Below are positions 34,220 to 42,813 of a DNA stretch of 64,000 nt, in pieces; position 1 is the first letter of the stretch, and every line of letters starts with the position of its first letter. Both the position numbers and the translations under genes were made by a program. This DNA is from an uncultured Bacteroides sp. (GTDB taxonomy: Bacteria; Bacteroidota; Bacteroidia; Bacteroidales; Bacteroidaceae), in NCBI RefSeq assembly GCF_949298305.1, contig NZ_CASFWU010000032.1, positions 10,544 to 74,543 on the forward strand, in the 5' to 3' direction. The notes under the pieces were generated by a model. It was not told where the DNA came from. It searched no databases and saw nothing but the letters and a program-made list of their open reading frames with translations.

Positions 34220-35641
34220 TTAGGGGTTGACGGTTATGATTACTCTGCGGTATCCCTTCAGTGCGGGCTGTCCGTTGTCGGTCACTTCGCAGATGACGTG
34301 AAGGGCCTTTCCGGCTGCGTCGGCAGGCACGGTGAGGGTGGCACGGGCCGCGTCGGCATGCTCTATCTCCGGCGTACCGGCATAGGTTCCGGCTTCGGGC
34401 AGTATCCACCAGTGGTAGCTGAGGCGGTCGCCGTCGGGGTCGGACGATTTCGAGGCATCCAGTTGGATGGTTTCTCCGGCACGGGCTTTAAGACTGACGG
34501 CATCCAGGCCTTTCTGGCGGTTGACTATCACGACGGGGTTGCGGTTGCCTTTCCCTTGGGTAGCCCAGTCCATGCGGGCGGCGAAGTTGGCAAAGATGGC
34601 GGGGTAGAAGTAATTTTCGTACTTCTGCGATATTTTCTTCACTTCGGGCTGGTGGTTGGTGTAGCAGCTGGTTTCGCCGTCGGGACTCAGTCCCCATTCG
34701 AAGTAGCCGCCCCAGCCCGCTTCGTTGAATACGGCAGGGTTGTTCAGCCCGTTGGGCATCAGGTGCAGGTAGGAGGGCGTGTCGCCTTCCACGCCGTATT
34801 TGTTTTTGGGGTAGATGCGGCCCAGGTGTCCGTGGCCCTGTATATGGGTGGCGTATTCGCCCCAGCGGCTGCTGCCCAGTCCGCATTGCGAGAGCCAGGC
34901 GCTTTCGTCCCAGATGAAACGCAGCGACTGGCCGCACGTCTGACGCATCCAGTAGTGCGAGCTGTACTTGTGGTTGCCGCGGTCGCCCCAGGGCACGTCC
35001 TGGTCGGTGATGGTGTAGACGTAGAGCTTGTCCAGGAAGGCTTTCAGCTGTTCTTCCGTCCGTTCGCGGCGCACTTTCCAGATGGCTTGTGCCAGGGTGT
35101 TGGCTCCGCCCCAGGCGGTAATCCACAGCGGGCGGTCGTCGTCCTCGTCGGCCAGCTGAATCAGGAAGTCGCTGCCGCGCGAGTTGTTTTTTTCTCCCAG
35201 TTTGTCTTTACCCAGTTCCAGGCTGCCCGCCATCACCCTGCCGCGCAGGTAGTCGGCGCTGGGCCAGTAGCCCAGCCGCTGTTTGCCGTTCTCTTTCTCC
35301 AGCGGCAGGAAGCCGTTCTGTTCCGAGCGTTTCATCAGGTTGGGCAGGTCTTTCTGGTAAGCGTCGATGACGGTGCTGATGCTGTCCATCCAGCTGGTGG
35401 GGTAGGGACCGCCGCTGCTGTTCCATCCGCTGGTGGCGATGATGGCTTCTATCTCGTACAGGTCGGCGTGTACCAGCAGGCGGATGAGCGACTCCATGTC
35501 GTCGGGCTCTACGTTGGCCGGAGCAATGTCTGTCAGCACCACGAGGCGTGGCTTCAGGGTTTTGTCTTGTGCGTTTGCCGGATTGGTACAAAGGCAGCTT
35601 CCTGCAAGCAGGATAAACAGTGTTTGGAATAAGGTTCTCAT
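34220..35641 (-). CDS. DUF1593 nucleoside-hydrolase-like protein with C-terminal Ig-like domain
   Basis: 473 residues from the ATG at 35641; signal peptide MRTLFQTLFILLAGSCLC to about NANAQ. The N-terminal domain has RLVVLTDIAPANVEPDDMES (Asp cluster typical of nucleoside-hydrolase folds), EAIIATSGWNSSG and WGGANTLAQAIWK. After about residue 370 a short PKD/Ig-like beta domain follows (IQLDASKSSDPDGDRLSYHW). It differs from its downstream paralog by having this extra domain. Probably a secreted glycosidase-like hydrolase; substrate unknown. TAACTTTG at about 35681-35674 on the minus strand may be its -7. Confidence 0.87.
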   Translation of the reverse strand: MRTLFQTLFILLAGSCLCTNPANAQDKTLKPRLVVLTDIAPANVEPDDMESLIRLLVHADLYEIEAIIATSGWNSSGGPYPTSWMDSISTVIDAYQKDLPNLMKRSEQNGFLPLEKENGKQRLGYWPSADYLRGRVMAGSLELGKDKLGEKNNSRGSDFLIQLADEDDDRPLWITAWGGANTLAQAIWKVRRERTEEQLKAFLDKLYVYTITDQDVPWGDRGNHKYSSHYWMRQTCGQSLRFIWDESAWLSQCGLGSSRWGEYATHIQGHGHLGRIYPKNKYGVEGDTPSYLHLMPNGLNNPAVFNEAGWGGYFEWGLSPDGETSCYTNHQPEVKKISQKYENYFYPAIFANFAARMDWATQGKGNRNPVVIVNRQKGLDAVSLKARAGETIQLDASKSSDPDGDRLSYHWWILPEAGTYAGTPEIEHADAARATLTVPADAAGKALHVICEVTDNGQPALKGYRRVIITVNP

Positions 35642-35755
35642 GATACAGGACATATTTAAGTTAACACGGCGCAAAGTTACGTCTGAAATCTGATTTAAAC
35701 CGCTTCTTTTTTAGGGAAAACAGAGCGTATTCCGAGGTTCTGCACGGCCAGACTG

Positions 35756-36367
35756 TTAAAGTATGTTCCGGGGCTCGCCCGAAGAGGGGGCAGGCGGTTG
35801 CAGCCGCCTCATGCTGAACTCGCAGCCGCAATACTGCTGGTTGTAGAAGTCGTATTCGCGCAGCAGCTGGTTGCGGCGTTCCTGCAGGCCGCCTTTGCGC
35901 CAGTTCTGCTCCCAGAACAAAGTTCCGGGATAGAGGGCGGCGGCACGGCGTCCGGCTTCGTTGATTTGTTCCAGACTCTTCCAGCGCGATGAGGCCAGGG
36001 TGGTGGTAAAGAGGGTAAAGCCGTGTGCGGCGGCATAGCGGGCCGTCTCCGTCAGTCGCAGGGTGAAGCAGCGCAGGCAGCGGGAGCCTCGTTCGGGTTC
36101 GTCTTCCAGTCCTGCCATTTGGGCTTTCCAGCGGTTGTAGTCGTAGTCGGCGTCGATGAAATCGAGGTTTTGCGAGGTGACGAAGCGGATGGCCTCGTTC
36201 TTGCGTGTCTCGTATTCTTCCTGCGGATAGATGTTGGGGTTGCAATAGAACACGGTGGGGCGTATGCCGTTGGCCAGCATACACTCGATGATGGCCGATG
36301 AGCAGGGAGCGCAACACGAGTGCAGCAGCACCCGGTCTTCGCCGTTGGGAGTCTTGAGTTGGAGCAT
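35756..36367 (-). CDS. queH: epoxyqueuosine reductase QueH
   Basis: 203 residues. QueH (former DUF208) cysteines are all visible: Cys18/Cys19 in LLHSCCAPCSS, Cys97 and Cys100 in SRCLRCFTLRL, and Cys180/Cys182 in QQYCGCEFS. NPNIYPQEEYETRK is family-typical. The enzyme reduces epoxyqueuosine to queuosine at tRNA position 34 using an iron-sulfur cluster. It has no queuosine genes beside it here. Confidence 0.94.
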   Translation of the reverse strand: MLQLKTPNGEDRVLLHSCCAPCSSAIIECMLANGIRPTVFYCNPNIYPQEEYETRKNEAIRFVTSQNLDFIDADYDYNRWKAQMAGLEDEPERGSRCLRCFTLRLTETARYAAAHGFTLFTTTLASSRWKSLEQINEAGRRAAALYPGTLFWEQNWRKGGLQERRNQLLREYDFYNQQYCGCEFSMRRLQPPAPSSGEPRNIL

Positions 36368-36399
36368 GTGGCGGGGGAAAAGCGGTAAGTGGTTGGCGG

Positions 36400-36530
36400 A
36401 AAATGATTAGTGGCAGGTGGTGGGCGGTTGGCGGTCAGTGGTCGGCCATGGGTGATAAGTGGCAGCCGGCACTTCCGGATGGAATGCCCACTGCTGATTG
36501 CTGACCACTAACCGCCTGCCACCAGCCGCC
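36400..36530. repeat. degenerate CGGTTAG/AGTGGT inverted repeat
   Basis: Iterated 7-bp words such as GGCGGTT, AGTGGTC and, in reverse, GACCACTAACCGCC form a loose inverted repeat with a central GCCGGCACTTCCGG part. A tighter relative lies at 44586-44657. No gene is present between queH and uxuA. Confidence 0.5.
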
Positions 36531-36531
36531 G

Positions 36532-37557
36532 TTATTTGAACAGCGTCTTCGCAATTCCCATCTCCAGTCCGCGCAGTTCGGCCAGTCCGCGCAGGCGGCC
36601 TATGCACGAGTAGCCGGGGTTGGTCTTCTTGCGCAGGTCGTCCACCATCTGGTGTCCGTGGTCGGGACGCATGGCGATGGAGACGCCGCGGCGCTGTTGC
36701 AGTTCGAGGAAGGCCTTCATCACGCCGTACATGTCTACGTCGCCTTCCAGGTGGTTGGCTTCATAGAAGTTGCCTTCGGCATCGCGCTTGGTGGAGCGCA
36801 GGTGTACGAAGTTGATGCGGTCGCCGAAGCGGGTCATCATGGCGGCACAGTCGTTGGCGCTGCTCACACCTAAGGAACCGGTGCAGAGGCAGAGTCCGTT
36901 GCTGGGGTTGGGCACGGCGTCGATGAGCGCCTGGAAGTCTTCGGCGCAGCTCATGATGCGCGGCAGGCCCAGGATGGACATGGGCGGGTCGTCGGGGTGG
37001 ATGACGAGCTTCACGCCCACTTCGTCGGCCACGGGGCAGATTTCGCTCAGGAAGTAGATGAGGTTCTGGCGCAGGCGTTCGGGCGTGATGTCCTTGGTAT
37101 AGTCGGCCTCGGCGCCGGGGCGGTGCAGCAGGAAGAGGTCGAAGGCGATGAAGGCGGCACGCTCGAAGCGCAGGGCGCGGCTGCCGTCGGGCAGCTCGTA
37201 GGCCAGGTCGGTGCGTGTCCAGTCCAGTACGGGCATGAAGTTGTAGGTGACGATGTTCACGCCGCATCGGGCCAGGTTGCGCAGGCTTTCCTTGTAGTTG
37301 TCGATGTACTTCTGGTAGTCGCCTGTCTGTGTCTTGATGTGCTCATGCACGGGCACGCTTTCGACAACGGACCACGTGAGGCCTACTTCCTCAATCATCT
37401 GCTTGCGCTTCATGATTTCTTCTACGGTCCACACCTCGCCGTTGGGGATGTGGTGCAGGGCATTGACAATGCCGGTGGCTCCGGCCTGCTTGATGTCCCA
37501 CAGGCTGACGGGGTCGTTGGGCCCGTACCAGCGCCAGGTTTGTTCGCAAAGTATCAT
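36532..37557 (-). CDS. uxuA: mannonate dehydratase
   Basis: 341 residues, near the length of Bacillus UxuA and shorter than the E. coli enzyme. Opens MILCEQTWRWYGPNDPVSLW, then TGIVNALHHIPNGEVW; metal-site residues lie in VKLVIHPDDPP, SNGLCLCTGSLG, FVHLRSTKRD and AMRPDHGHQM. It converts D-mannonate to 2-keto-3-deoxygluconate in glucuronate breakdown. The SDR gene upstream on the same strand (175 bp) probably makes its substrate. uxaC, kdgK and kdgA are not in the window. Confidence 0.95.
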   Translation of the reverse strand: MILCEQTWRWYGPNDPVSLWDIKQAGATGIVNALHHIPNGEVWTVEEIMKRKQMIEEVGLTWSVVESVPVHEHIKTQTGDYQKYIDNYKESLRNLARCGVNIVTYNFMPVLDWTRTDLAYELPDGSRALRFERAAFIAFDLFLLHRPGAEADYTKDITPERLRQNLIYFLSEICPVADEVGVKLVIHPDDPPMSILGLPRIMSCAEDFQALIDAVPNPSNGLCLCTGSLGVSSANDCAAMMTRFGDRINFVHLRSTKRDAEGNFYEANHLEGDVDMYGVMKAFLELQQRRGVSIAMRPDHGHQMVDDLRKKTNPGYSCIGRLRGLAELRGLEMGIAKTLFK

Positions 37558-37581
37558 AATGGTATTGTTTTTAGGGTTGGG

Positions 37582-37720
37582 GAAGTTAAAGGTCGTTAGA
37601 AGGAGTTATCATTCCGCTTCGCTCCGTTCAGGGAGTTAAAAGCCGATACTACCTTGCTATTGGCTTTTAACTCCCTCAGCCCGCATCGCAGGCGATAACT
37701 CCTTCTAACTTCTTTAACTC
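37582..37720. repeat. nested inverted-repeat element (GGAGTTA family)
   Basis: Outer arms GTTAGAAGGAGTTATC (left) and GATAACTCCTTCTAAC (right) and inner arms GGGAGTTAAAAGCC (37631-37644) and GGCTTTTAACTCCC (37661-37674) are near perfect, with a 16-base centre. It sits between uxuA and the SDR gene and shares its words with 11647-11844 and 45929-46135. Confidence 0.7.
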
Positions 37721-37731
37721 CTAAAAGAAAT

Positions 37732-38544
37732 TTACATGGCAAACACATTGAATCCGCCGTCAACGACAGCTACGGTACCAGTCACGAAGCTGGCGGCGTC
37801 GCTGATGAGGTACTGGATGGTGCCGCACAGCTCTTCGGGGCGACCCATACGGCCGAAGGGGGTCTGACGGATGACGTCCTGTCCGCGTTGCGTCCATGAG
37901 CCGTCGGGATTGGTCAGCAGGGTGCGGTTCTGTTCGGTCAGGAAGAAGCCCGGGGCTATGGCGTTCACGCGGATGCCTTCGCCGAACTTCTTGGCCACTT
38001 CGGTAGCCATGAAGGCGGTGTAGTTGGAGATGCCGGCTTTGGCGGCGGCGTATCCGGCCACGCGGGTCATGGGGCGGAAGGCGGCCATGCTGGAGAAGTT
38101 GACGATGGCTCCCTTCTTCTGTTCCACCATCGGCTTCAGGAAGACCTGTGTGGGCAGTACGGTGCCGGTCAGGTTCAGTTCGAGCACGCGCTGGAACTCT
38201 TCAATCTTCAGGTCGAAGAAAGTGCCGTCCGGCGCGATGGTGGCTCCCGGCATGTTGCCTCCGGCAGCGTTCAGCAGGGCGTCTACCCGTCCGTAGGCTT
38301 TCAGGATGTCGGCCAGGTTCTGCTCCAGTATTTCGCGGTTCATGACGTCGGTGGTCAGGAACATGGCTTCTCCGCCGTTGGCTTTGATGCCCTCCACAAT
38401 GGCGTTTCCTACTTCGGCCTTGCGTCCGAGGATAACTACTTTGGCTCCTTCTTCGGCCAGATGGGCGGCAATGGCTCTGCCCAGAATACCTGTACCTCCG
38501 GTGATGACTACTACTCTGTCTTTGATGTCGAATAAGTTTTTCAT
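37732..38544 (-). CDS. SDR oxidoreductase, probable D-mannonate oxidoreductase (fructuronate reductase)
   Basis: 270 residues. Cofactor loop GGTGILG at 16-22, NAAGG at 92-96, catalytic Ser151/152, Tyr165 and Lys169 in VAGYAAAKAG, and PGFFLTEQNRTL after. The SDR family includes the Bacillus-type UxuB that reduces fructuronate to mannonate; position directly upstream of uxuA in the same direction supports this role. It has no relation to the E. coli UxuB fold. Function is inferred mainly from context. Confidence 0.85.
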   Translation of the reverse strand: MKNLFDIKDRVVVITGGTGILGRAIAAHLAEEGAKVVILGRKAEVGNAIVEGIKANGGEAMFLTTDVMNREILEQNLADILKAYGRVDALLNAAGGNMPGATIAPDGTFFDLKIEEFQRVLELNLTGTVLPTQVFLKPMVEQKKGAIVNFSSMAAFRPMTRVAGYAAAKAGISNYTAFMATEVAKKFGEGIRVNAIAPGFFLTEQNRTLLTNPDGSWTQRGQDVIRQTPFGRMGRPEELCGTIQYLISDAASFVTGTVAVVDGGFNVFAM

Positions 38545-38691
38545 GATGCGTTATGAGTTTATAATGATATGTTAGACTTGTCTGTCATGTGGAGCACAAA
38601 GTTACGCATTTCTTTAGTCAGATGTATTGTTTATATGTATCAAATACTTCTTTCCAGGTATCACGGGATACATTCTTTATTTTCGGTAGGG

Positions 38692-39372
38692 TTAGTGCTG
38701 ACGGCACGTTTGCAGTACCAGCAGGCTTTCGGGGCCCATGTTGAACAACAGGTCGACGATGCTGAGGTTGGGCAGGAAGCCCAGCTTCTCCTGAAACACC
38801 TGATAGTAGGGACGGGGTTGGAAGTCGCTGTCTTCCGTGCGATAGTCTTTCTTGGGGTGGATGCGTTCGCGGAAGTCGTCTGTGTCCGGTCCGAGGTCGG
38901 CCCGGTATTCCGGGGTACGTTCCATGCGGGGCTGCAGGTCGATGAGCGAGCACACCAGGCGGCAGAGGGCCTCGTTGAAGTCCATCAGGAACTCATACTT
39001 CTGTTCGTAGAAGGGACGGAAATCGTCCTTATAGTATTCGAAGAAGGGTGTGTGGTTGTAGGCCGATTCCAGGGCGTTCCAGTGCAGGTGGCGCCAGTTG
39101 CCGTGGTCGGAGATGCGGATGTCGCGCATGAAGCACTTGGGCGTGTCGGGCTTTACGATGGGCACGGTGAGGGCCAGCGGGCCGTCGGGGGCGGCAATGG
39201 TGCAGCGGTTGCGGTAGGTCTGCTTCAGGTAGTGGTCGTACTGTTCCACAAGTACCCGGTCGTATGCCAGCAGTTTGACGTAGTACTCTACGGGTGCCAG
39301 ATAGGCCGAGGTGAGGCAGACGGCAGGAGGAAGGGGAGCCGGAGCGGCGAGTGGGTCGGGATGCTGTGTCAT
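38692..39372 (-). CDS. WbqC-family protein
   Basis: 226 residues from the ATG at 39372 (MTQHPDPLAAPAP); an earlier Met lies inside the inverted repeat at 39395-39487 and is unlikely. Family pattern: SAYLAPVEYYVKLLAYD at the N-terminus, YRNRCTIAAPDGPLALTVPI, then NWRHLHWNALESAYNHTPFF and NLSIVDLLFNMGPES. WbqC proteins occur in O-antigen and other polysaccharide clusters and have no defined activity. Here it ends the dapB-lepB group. Confidence 0.88.
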   Translation of the reverse strand: MTQHPDPLAAPAPLPPAVCLTSAYLAPVEYYVKLLAYDRVLVEQYDHYLKQTYRNRCTIAAPDGPLALTVPIVKPDTPKCFMRDIRISDHGNWRHLHWNALESAYNHTPFFEYYKDDFRPFYEQKYEFLMDFNEALCRLVCSLIDLQPRMERTPEYRADLGPDTDDFRERIHPKKDYRTEDSDFQPRPYYQVFQEKLGFLPNLSIVDLLFNMGPESLLVLQTCRQH

Positions 39373-39394
39373 GATTCTGTATCTATTATGTATA

Positions 39395-39487
39395 AATGAA
39401 GAATGAGGAATGAAGAATGAAGAATTAGAAACAGATTGCAAACCTGCCGGATGGCAATTCTTCATTCTTCATTCCTCATTCTTCATT
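39395..39487. repeat. perfect 32-bp inverted repeat of GAAGAATGA words
   Basis: 39395-39426 and 39456-39487 are exact reverse complements, built from 9-10 bp words such as GAAGAATGA and GAATGAGGAAT, with a 29-bp centre. It lies between the signal-peptidase homolog and wbqC, so it could end or slow transcription. Related words occur at 23152-23245. Confidence 0.85.
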
Positions 39488-39491
39488 TTTT

Positions 39492-40404
39492 TTACCTTAC
39501 TCTTGTCCACATCCTGTCCCAGCGGTAGCCGCTGAAGAGGCCGGTACCTTTCTTCTTGGAGAACCAGATGAAGGATGCCTTTCCGATGATGTGGTCTTTG
39601 GGGACGAAGCCGAAGAGGCGCGAGTCGGACAGGTTGATGGAGTTGTTGGCCACCACCCAGCAGTAGTCCTGGCTGAAGCGGCAGTATTGCGTGGGCTTGC
39701 CGTCCACGTAGAGGGTGTCGTTCTTGATTTCGGCCTGCCGCTTCTCGTGCAGCACCAGTGTGTTGCGCAGCAGGGTCATGTTCCACGGATAGACCTTGAC
39801 GGCCACTTCCTTGCCGGGCACTATCAGGGGATGGAGGTGACGGGTGGAGTCGGCGGCGTCCAGCGGGCTTATCCAGCAACTGTCTGTGAAGGCCTGCTCC
39901 AGCAGGTAGTATTCGTAGCGGCTGAAGCTGCGCACGTTGCGTGTGGAGTCCTGTCCCAGCAGACGGTTGGAGCGAGTCAAGCTGCCGCTCCCTCTCGGGC
40001 GGGTAAGTGTAGAGGAACTTCTGGTCGGGGGCATTTTGTTCGGAGGGGATGACGAAAAAGAGGGAGTCGGTCAGCAGTGTGTCGCCTGCCGTGCCGATAC
40101 AGCGCCCGATGAACACTTCGCGGCGGTCGGCTACAGGCTGGGACAGGTCGGCAGGGTTGTTGAAGACCACGATGTCCTCCCGCTTCAGCGGCCTGTCGGC
40201 CCAGCGGTGATAGCCCAGCAGTCCCATGAAAGGCAGCCTGAGCCCGTAGCTCCACTTGTTGACCAGGATGCGTTCGCCGCAATAGAGGGTGTTCTCCATG
40301 CCCGACGAAGGAATGAGGTAGGGGGCAGCAACGCAGCCGCGGAGTAATATTACGGCCAAAATTACTCCGACGCAGGCTGCTGTTATCTTCCATACCTTCT
40401 TCAC
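39492..40404 (-). pseudogene. S26 signal peptidase homolog, frameshifted and lacking the catalytic dyad
   Basis: The frame from 40404 (MKKVWKITAACVGVILAVIL) matches signal peptidase I through FLYTYPPERERQLDSL. The continuation, RLLGQDSTRNVRSFSRYEYY to KKKGTGLFSGYRWDRMW, is found one base over and ends at 39492. The switch is near 39970-39985 (about one extra base). Compared with the intact LepB beside it, the nucleophile position is Gly35 (PSSGM against PSSSL) and the Lys position is Gly100 (FIGRCIGT against YVKRCVGL). Other S26 boxes, such as RLFGFVPKDHIIGKA, are intact. So the copy is both broken in frame and probably non-catalytic; the frameshift could be a sequencing error. It starts 10 bp after lepB. 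Confidence 0.8.
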
Positions 40405-40414
40405 GTTGCCGCGC

Positions 40415-41905
40415 TTAATTGTTGTCCACCCATTTGAACAGACGGTTCCAGCGAATCTTGCCGTCCAGCCAGCCGCGGTCCTTGTCCAACGAGAGCCATA
40501 CCAGCAGCGGCTTGCCCACCACGTGGTCCTCGGGCACGAAGCCCCAGTAGCGCGAGTCGGCGGAGTTGTGCCGGTTGTCGCCCATCATCCAGTAGTAGTC
40601 CATCCGGAAGGTATAGGTGTCGGTCTTTTGGCCGTTGATGTAGATGCCGTCCTCGCGGCGCTCCAGCTTGTTGCCCTCGTAGGCCTCGATGCAGCGCTCG
40701 TAGAGGGGCAGGTTGTCGTCCGTCAGGGTGATGGTGGCGCCTTTGGCGGGAATCCAGATGGGGCCGTAGTTGTCGCGGTCCCACTTCGTATAGAGGTTCT
40801 GCGGGTATATGTCGTTCGAGTAGATGGAAGGTTCCTTCACGATGCGGCTCACCAGTTTCTTGTTGCCTGCCAGCGTGTCGTACATCTTCTGCGTCAGCGG
40901 CAGGTGGTAGACAGGCGTCAGTTGTCCCTTGCCATCGCGGCGGTCCAGGCCCATTTCTACGAGGCTGGGCTCCCAGCTCGGGTCGTCGTTCATCAGCATC
41001 CGGTCGTCGTTGCTGATGCCCAGTTCGCGGAACATCGTCTCGGGTATCAGTGGTCCGGTGGTCTGCACGAAATAGTTGAACTGCATGTTTTCGGGATTCT
41101 CGATGGCCTGACCGTCGATGTACACCTGTCCGTCCTTAATCTGCAGCGTGTCGCCCGGCAGGCCCACGCAGCGCTTCACGTAGTTCTCGCGGCGGTCTAC
41201 GGGGCGTGTCACCACCTTGCCGTACATCCGCGGGTTGGACAGGATGAGGTTGCGTCCGGCCTGGTAGTAGAGGTCGTACACGGCCCGCTGCTGGCGGCGT
41301 GTCAGGCTGTCCATGTCCACGTGTTTCGGGTACAGGCGGCGGCCTTCGTTGTAGGCCAGGCTGTAGAAGTCCGTCTGCTGGAAGTTGGTGGCCACGGTGT
41401 CGCCGGCGGGGAAGTTGAACACCACGATGTCGTTCAGCTTCACCTTGCCGAAGCCGGGCACGCGCTTGTACTTCCACTGCGGCCACTCGATGTACGACTT
41501 GCAGTCGAACAGGGGCAGCGTGTGCTGTGCCAGGGGCATGGACAGCGGCGTGTTGGGTACGCGCGGCCCGTAGCTCACCTTGCTCACGTAGAGGAAGTCA
41601 CCCACGAGCAGCGACTTCTCCAGCGACGACGAGGGTATCTGGTAGTTCTGGAACAGGTAGATGTTGACAAAGTAGACGGCCACCAGGGCGAACACGATGG
41701 CGTCCACCCAGCCCATGACGCCGCGCACGGTGGCGTTCTTCGACTTCTTCCACCATCCCCAAGGTATCTTCTTGCTGATGTAGACGTCGAAGATGAAGGG
41801 CACCACAATCAGTCCCCACCAGCTCTTGACCCACAGCAGGAAGAGCAGATAGAGCAGGGTGACGATACTGAATTTAATCCATTGTTTGCGGGATGCTTGT
41901 CTCAT
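40415..41905 (-). CDS. lepB: signal peptidase I
   Basis: 496 residues, larger than E. coli LepB due to insertions typical of Bacteroidetes. N-terminal spans at about 12-40 and 66-85, nucleophile Ser94 in QIPSSSLEKSLLVGD, general base Lys244 in RRENYVKRCVGLPGD, and MMGDNRHNSADSRYWGFVPED with GKPLLVWLS at the end. It removes signal peptides at the outer face of the inner membrane. It precedes the substituted homolog and follows dinD and dapB in one direction. Confidence 0.95.
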   Translation of the reverse strand: MRQASRKQWIKFSIVTLLYLLFLLWVKSWWGLIVVPFIFDVYISKKIPWGWWKKSKNATVRGVMGWVDAIVFALVAVYFVNIYLFQNYQIPSSSLEKSLLVGDFLYVSKVSYGPRVPNTPLSMPLAQHTLPLFDCKSYIEWPQWKYKRVPGFGKVKLNDIVVFNFPAGDTVATNFQQTDFYSLAYNEGRRLYPKHVDMDSLTRRQQRAVYDLYYQAGRNLILSNPRMYGKVVTRPVDRRENYVKRCVGLPGDTLQIKDGQVYIDGQAIENPENMQFNYFVQTTGPLIPETMFRELGISNDDRMLMNDDPSWEPSLVEMGLDRRDGKGQLTPVYHLPLTQKMYDTLAGNKKLVSRIVKEPSIYSNDIYPQNLYTKWDRDNYGPIWIPAKGATITLTDDNLPLYERCIEAYEGNKLERREDGIYINGQKTDTYTFRMDYYWMMGDNRHNSADSRYWGFVPEDHVVGKPLLVWLSLDKDRGWLDGKIRWNRLFKWVDNN

Positions 41906-41919
41906 AGGATTGTTTCTTG

Positions 41920-42804
41920 TTATTCTGTTTTTGTTTCTTTGATTTGTTTGGGTAGCTTCTGCGACGCTTTTTCTATTTTCTTTTCGTTGCTTGTCACGCG
42001 GCGTTCCACTTTCTTGATGTCCTCGGCTGCGGGCAGGTCTTCGGGCTTGATACCCCGTTGTCCCAGCATCTGACGGACACTCCGGTTGTTCTGTATGTGT
42101 TCGTGGGTGATGGTGGTTTCGCCGTACAGGTCTTTCTGTTCTACGTTGTAGTTGGTCATCTCCGTTGCCAGATTCTTGGCGGCGATGGTCAGCGTGGGCA
42201 GGAAGTCTGCCAGTGGACGGGTGGACTTTACTCCCAGCCGTAGCTTCATGTCTTCGGTAGTGTGTCCGCCGAACAGGGCTGTATCGCCCTTCGAGCGGAT
42301 GCGGGCAAAGCCCTTGTCGTCGACACCGCGTTGGTAGATGTTGCGTGACAGTTGTTTTTCAGAGGCACGGAGGCGGTCGCGCGTTTCCAGACGGGCCACT
42401 TGTTGCAGGTGTTCGGCGATGAGTTCCGCGCGGCGGGTCTGCAGGGCGAAGTAGCCTTGTGCGAAGGCTATCTCTTCTTTCTTCGGGTCTCCGTTTTGGG
42501 CAATCAGATAGCAGGCGTAGCGGGTGAGCATGTAGTCGGTCACTTCGCGCTTGGCACCACTGCCTAATGTGACCATTTTCGTGACCTCACGAAAATGGTC
42601 GTCGATGTTGATTCCCTGCGACTTGCAGGATTCAACAGCTCGGCCGATGGCTACCTGGAAGTTTTCCCAACGGCTATAGCCCAAGACGGTCTGAAGTTCG
42701 CGGGCAAACCATACTTCCACCTCTTCGCGGTCGTCATCGCTCTTGATGAAATGCATGATTTCATCAAACGTCTGCTTATGCTGATTGATTCTCTGAATGT
42801 CCAT
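41920..42804 (-). CDS. dinD: DNA damage-inducible protein D (DinD) family
   Basis: 294 residues. DinD pattern: EVWFARELQTVLGYSRWENF, AIGRAVESCKSQG, KREVTDYMLTRYACYLIAQNGD, EIAFAQGYFALQTRR, then KGFARIRSKGDTALFGGHTT. In E. coli DinD is SOS-induced and limits RecA-dependent strand exchange. No LexA box was identified here. It is placed between dapB (9 bp away) and lepB (14 bp away), with the tight spacing of one operon. The C-terminal 30 residues are Lys/Glu-rich. Confidence 0.9.
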   Translation of the reverse strand: MDIQRINQHKQTFDEIMHFIKSDDDREEVEVWFARELQTVLGYSRWENFQVAIGRAVESCKSQGINIDDHFREVTKMVTLGSGAKREVTDYMLTRYACYLIAQNGDPKKEEIAFAQGYFALQTRRAELIAEHLQQVARLETRDRLRASEKQLSRNIYQRGVDDKGFARIRSKGDTALFGGHTTEDMKLRLGVKSTRPLADFLPTLTIAAKNLATEMTNYNVEQKDLYGETTITHEHIQNNRSVRQMLGQRGIKPEDLPAAEDIKKVERRVTSNEKKIEKASQKLPKQIKETKTE

Positions 42805-42813
42805 GTTTCTTGT

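Noticed and set aside
40406..42073. plus-strand 555-residue frame
   Set aside because: Antisense to lepB; Val/His/Gln-rich composition typical of a complement frame.
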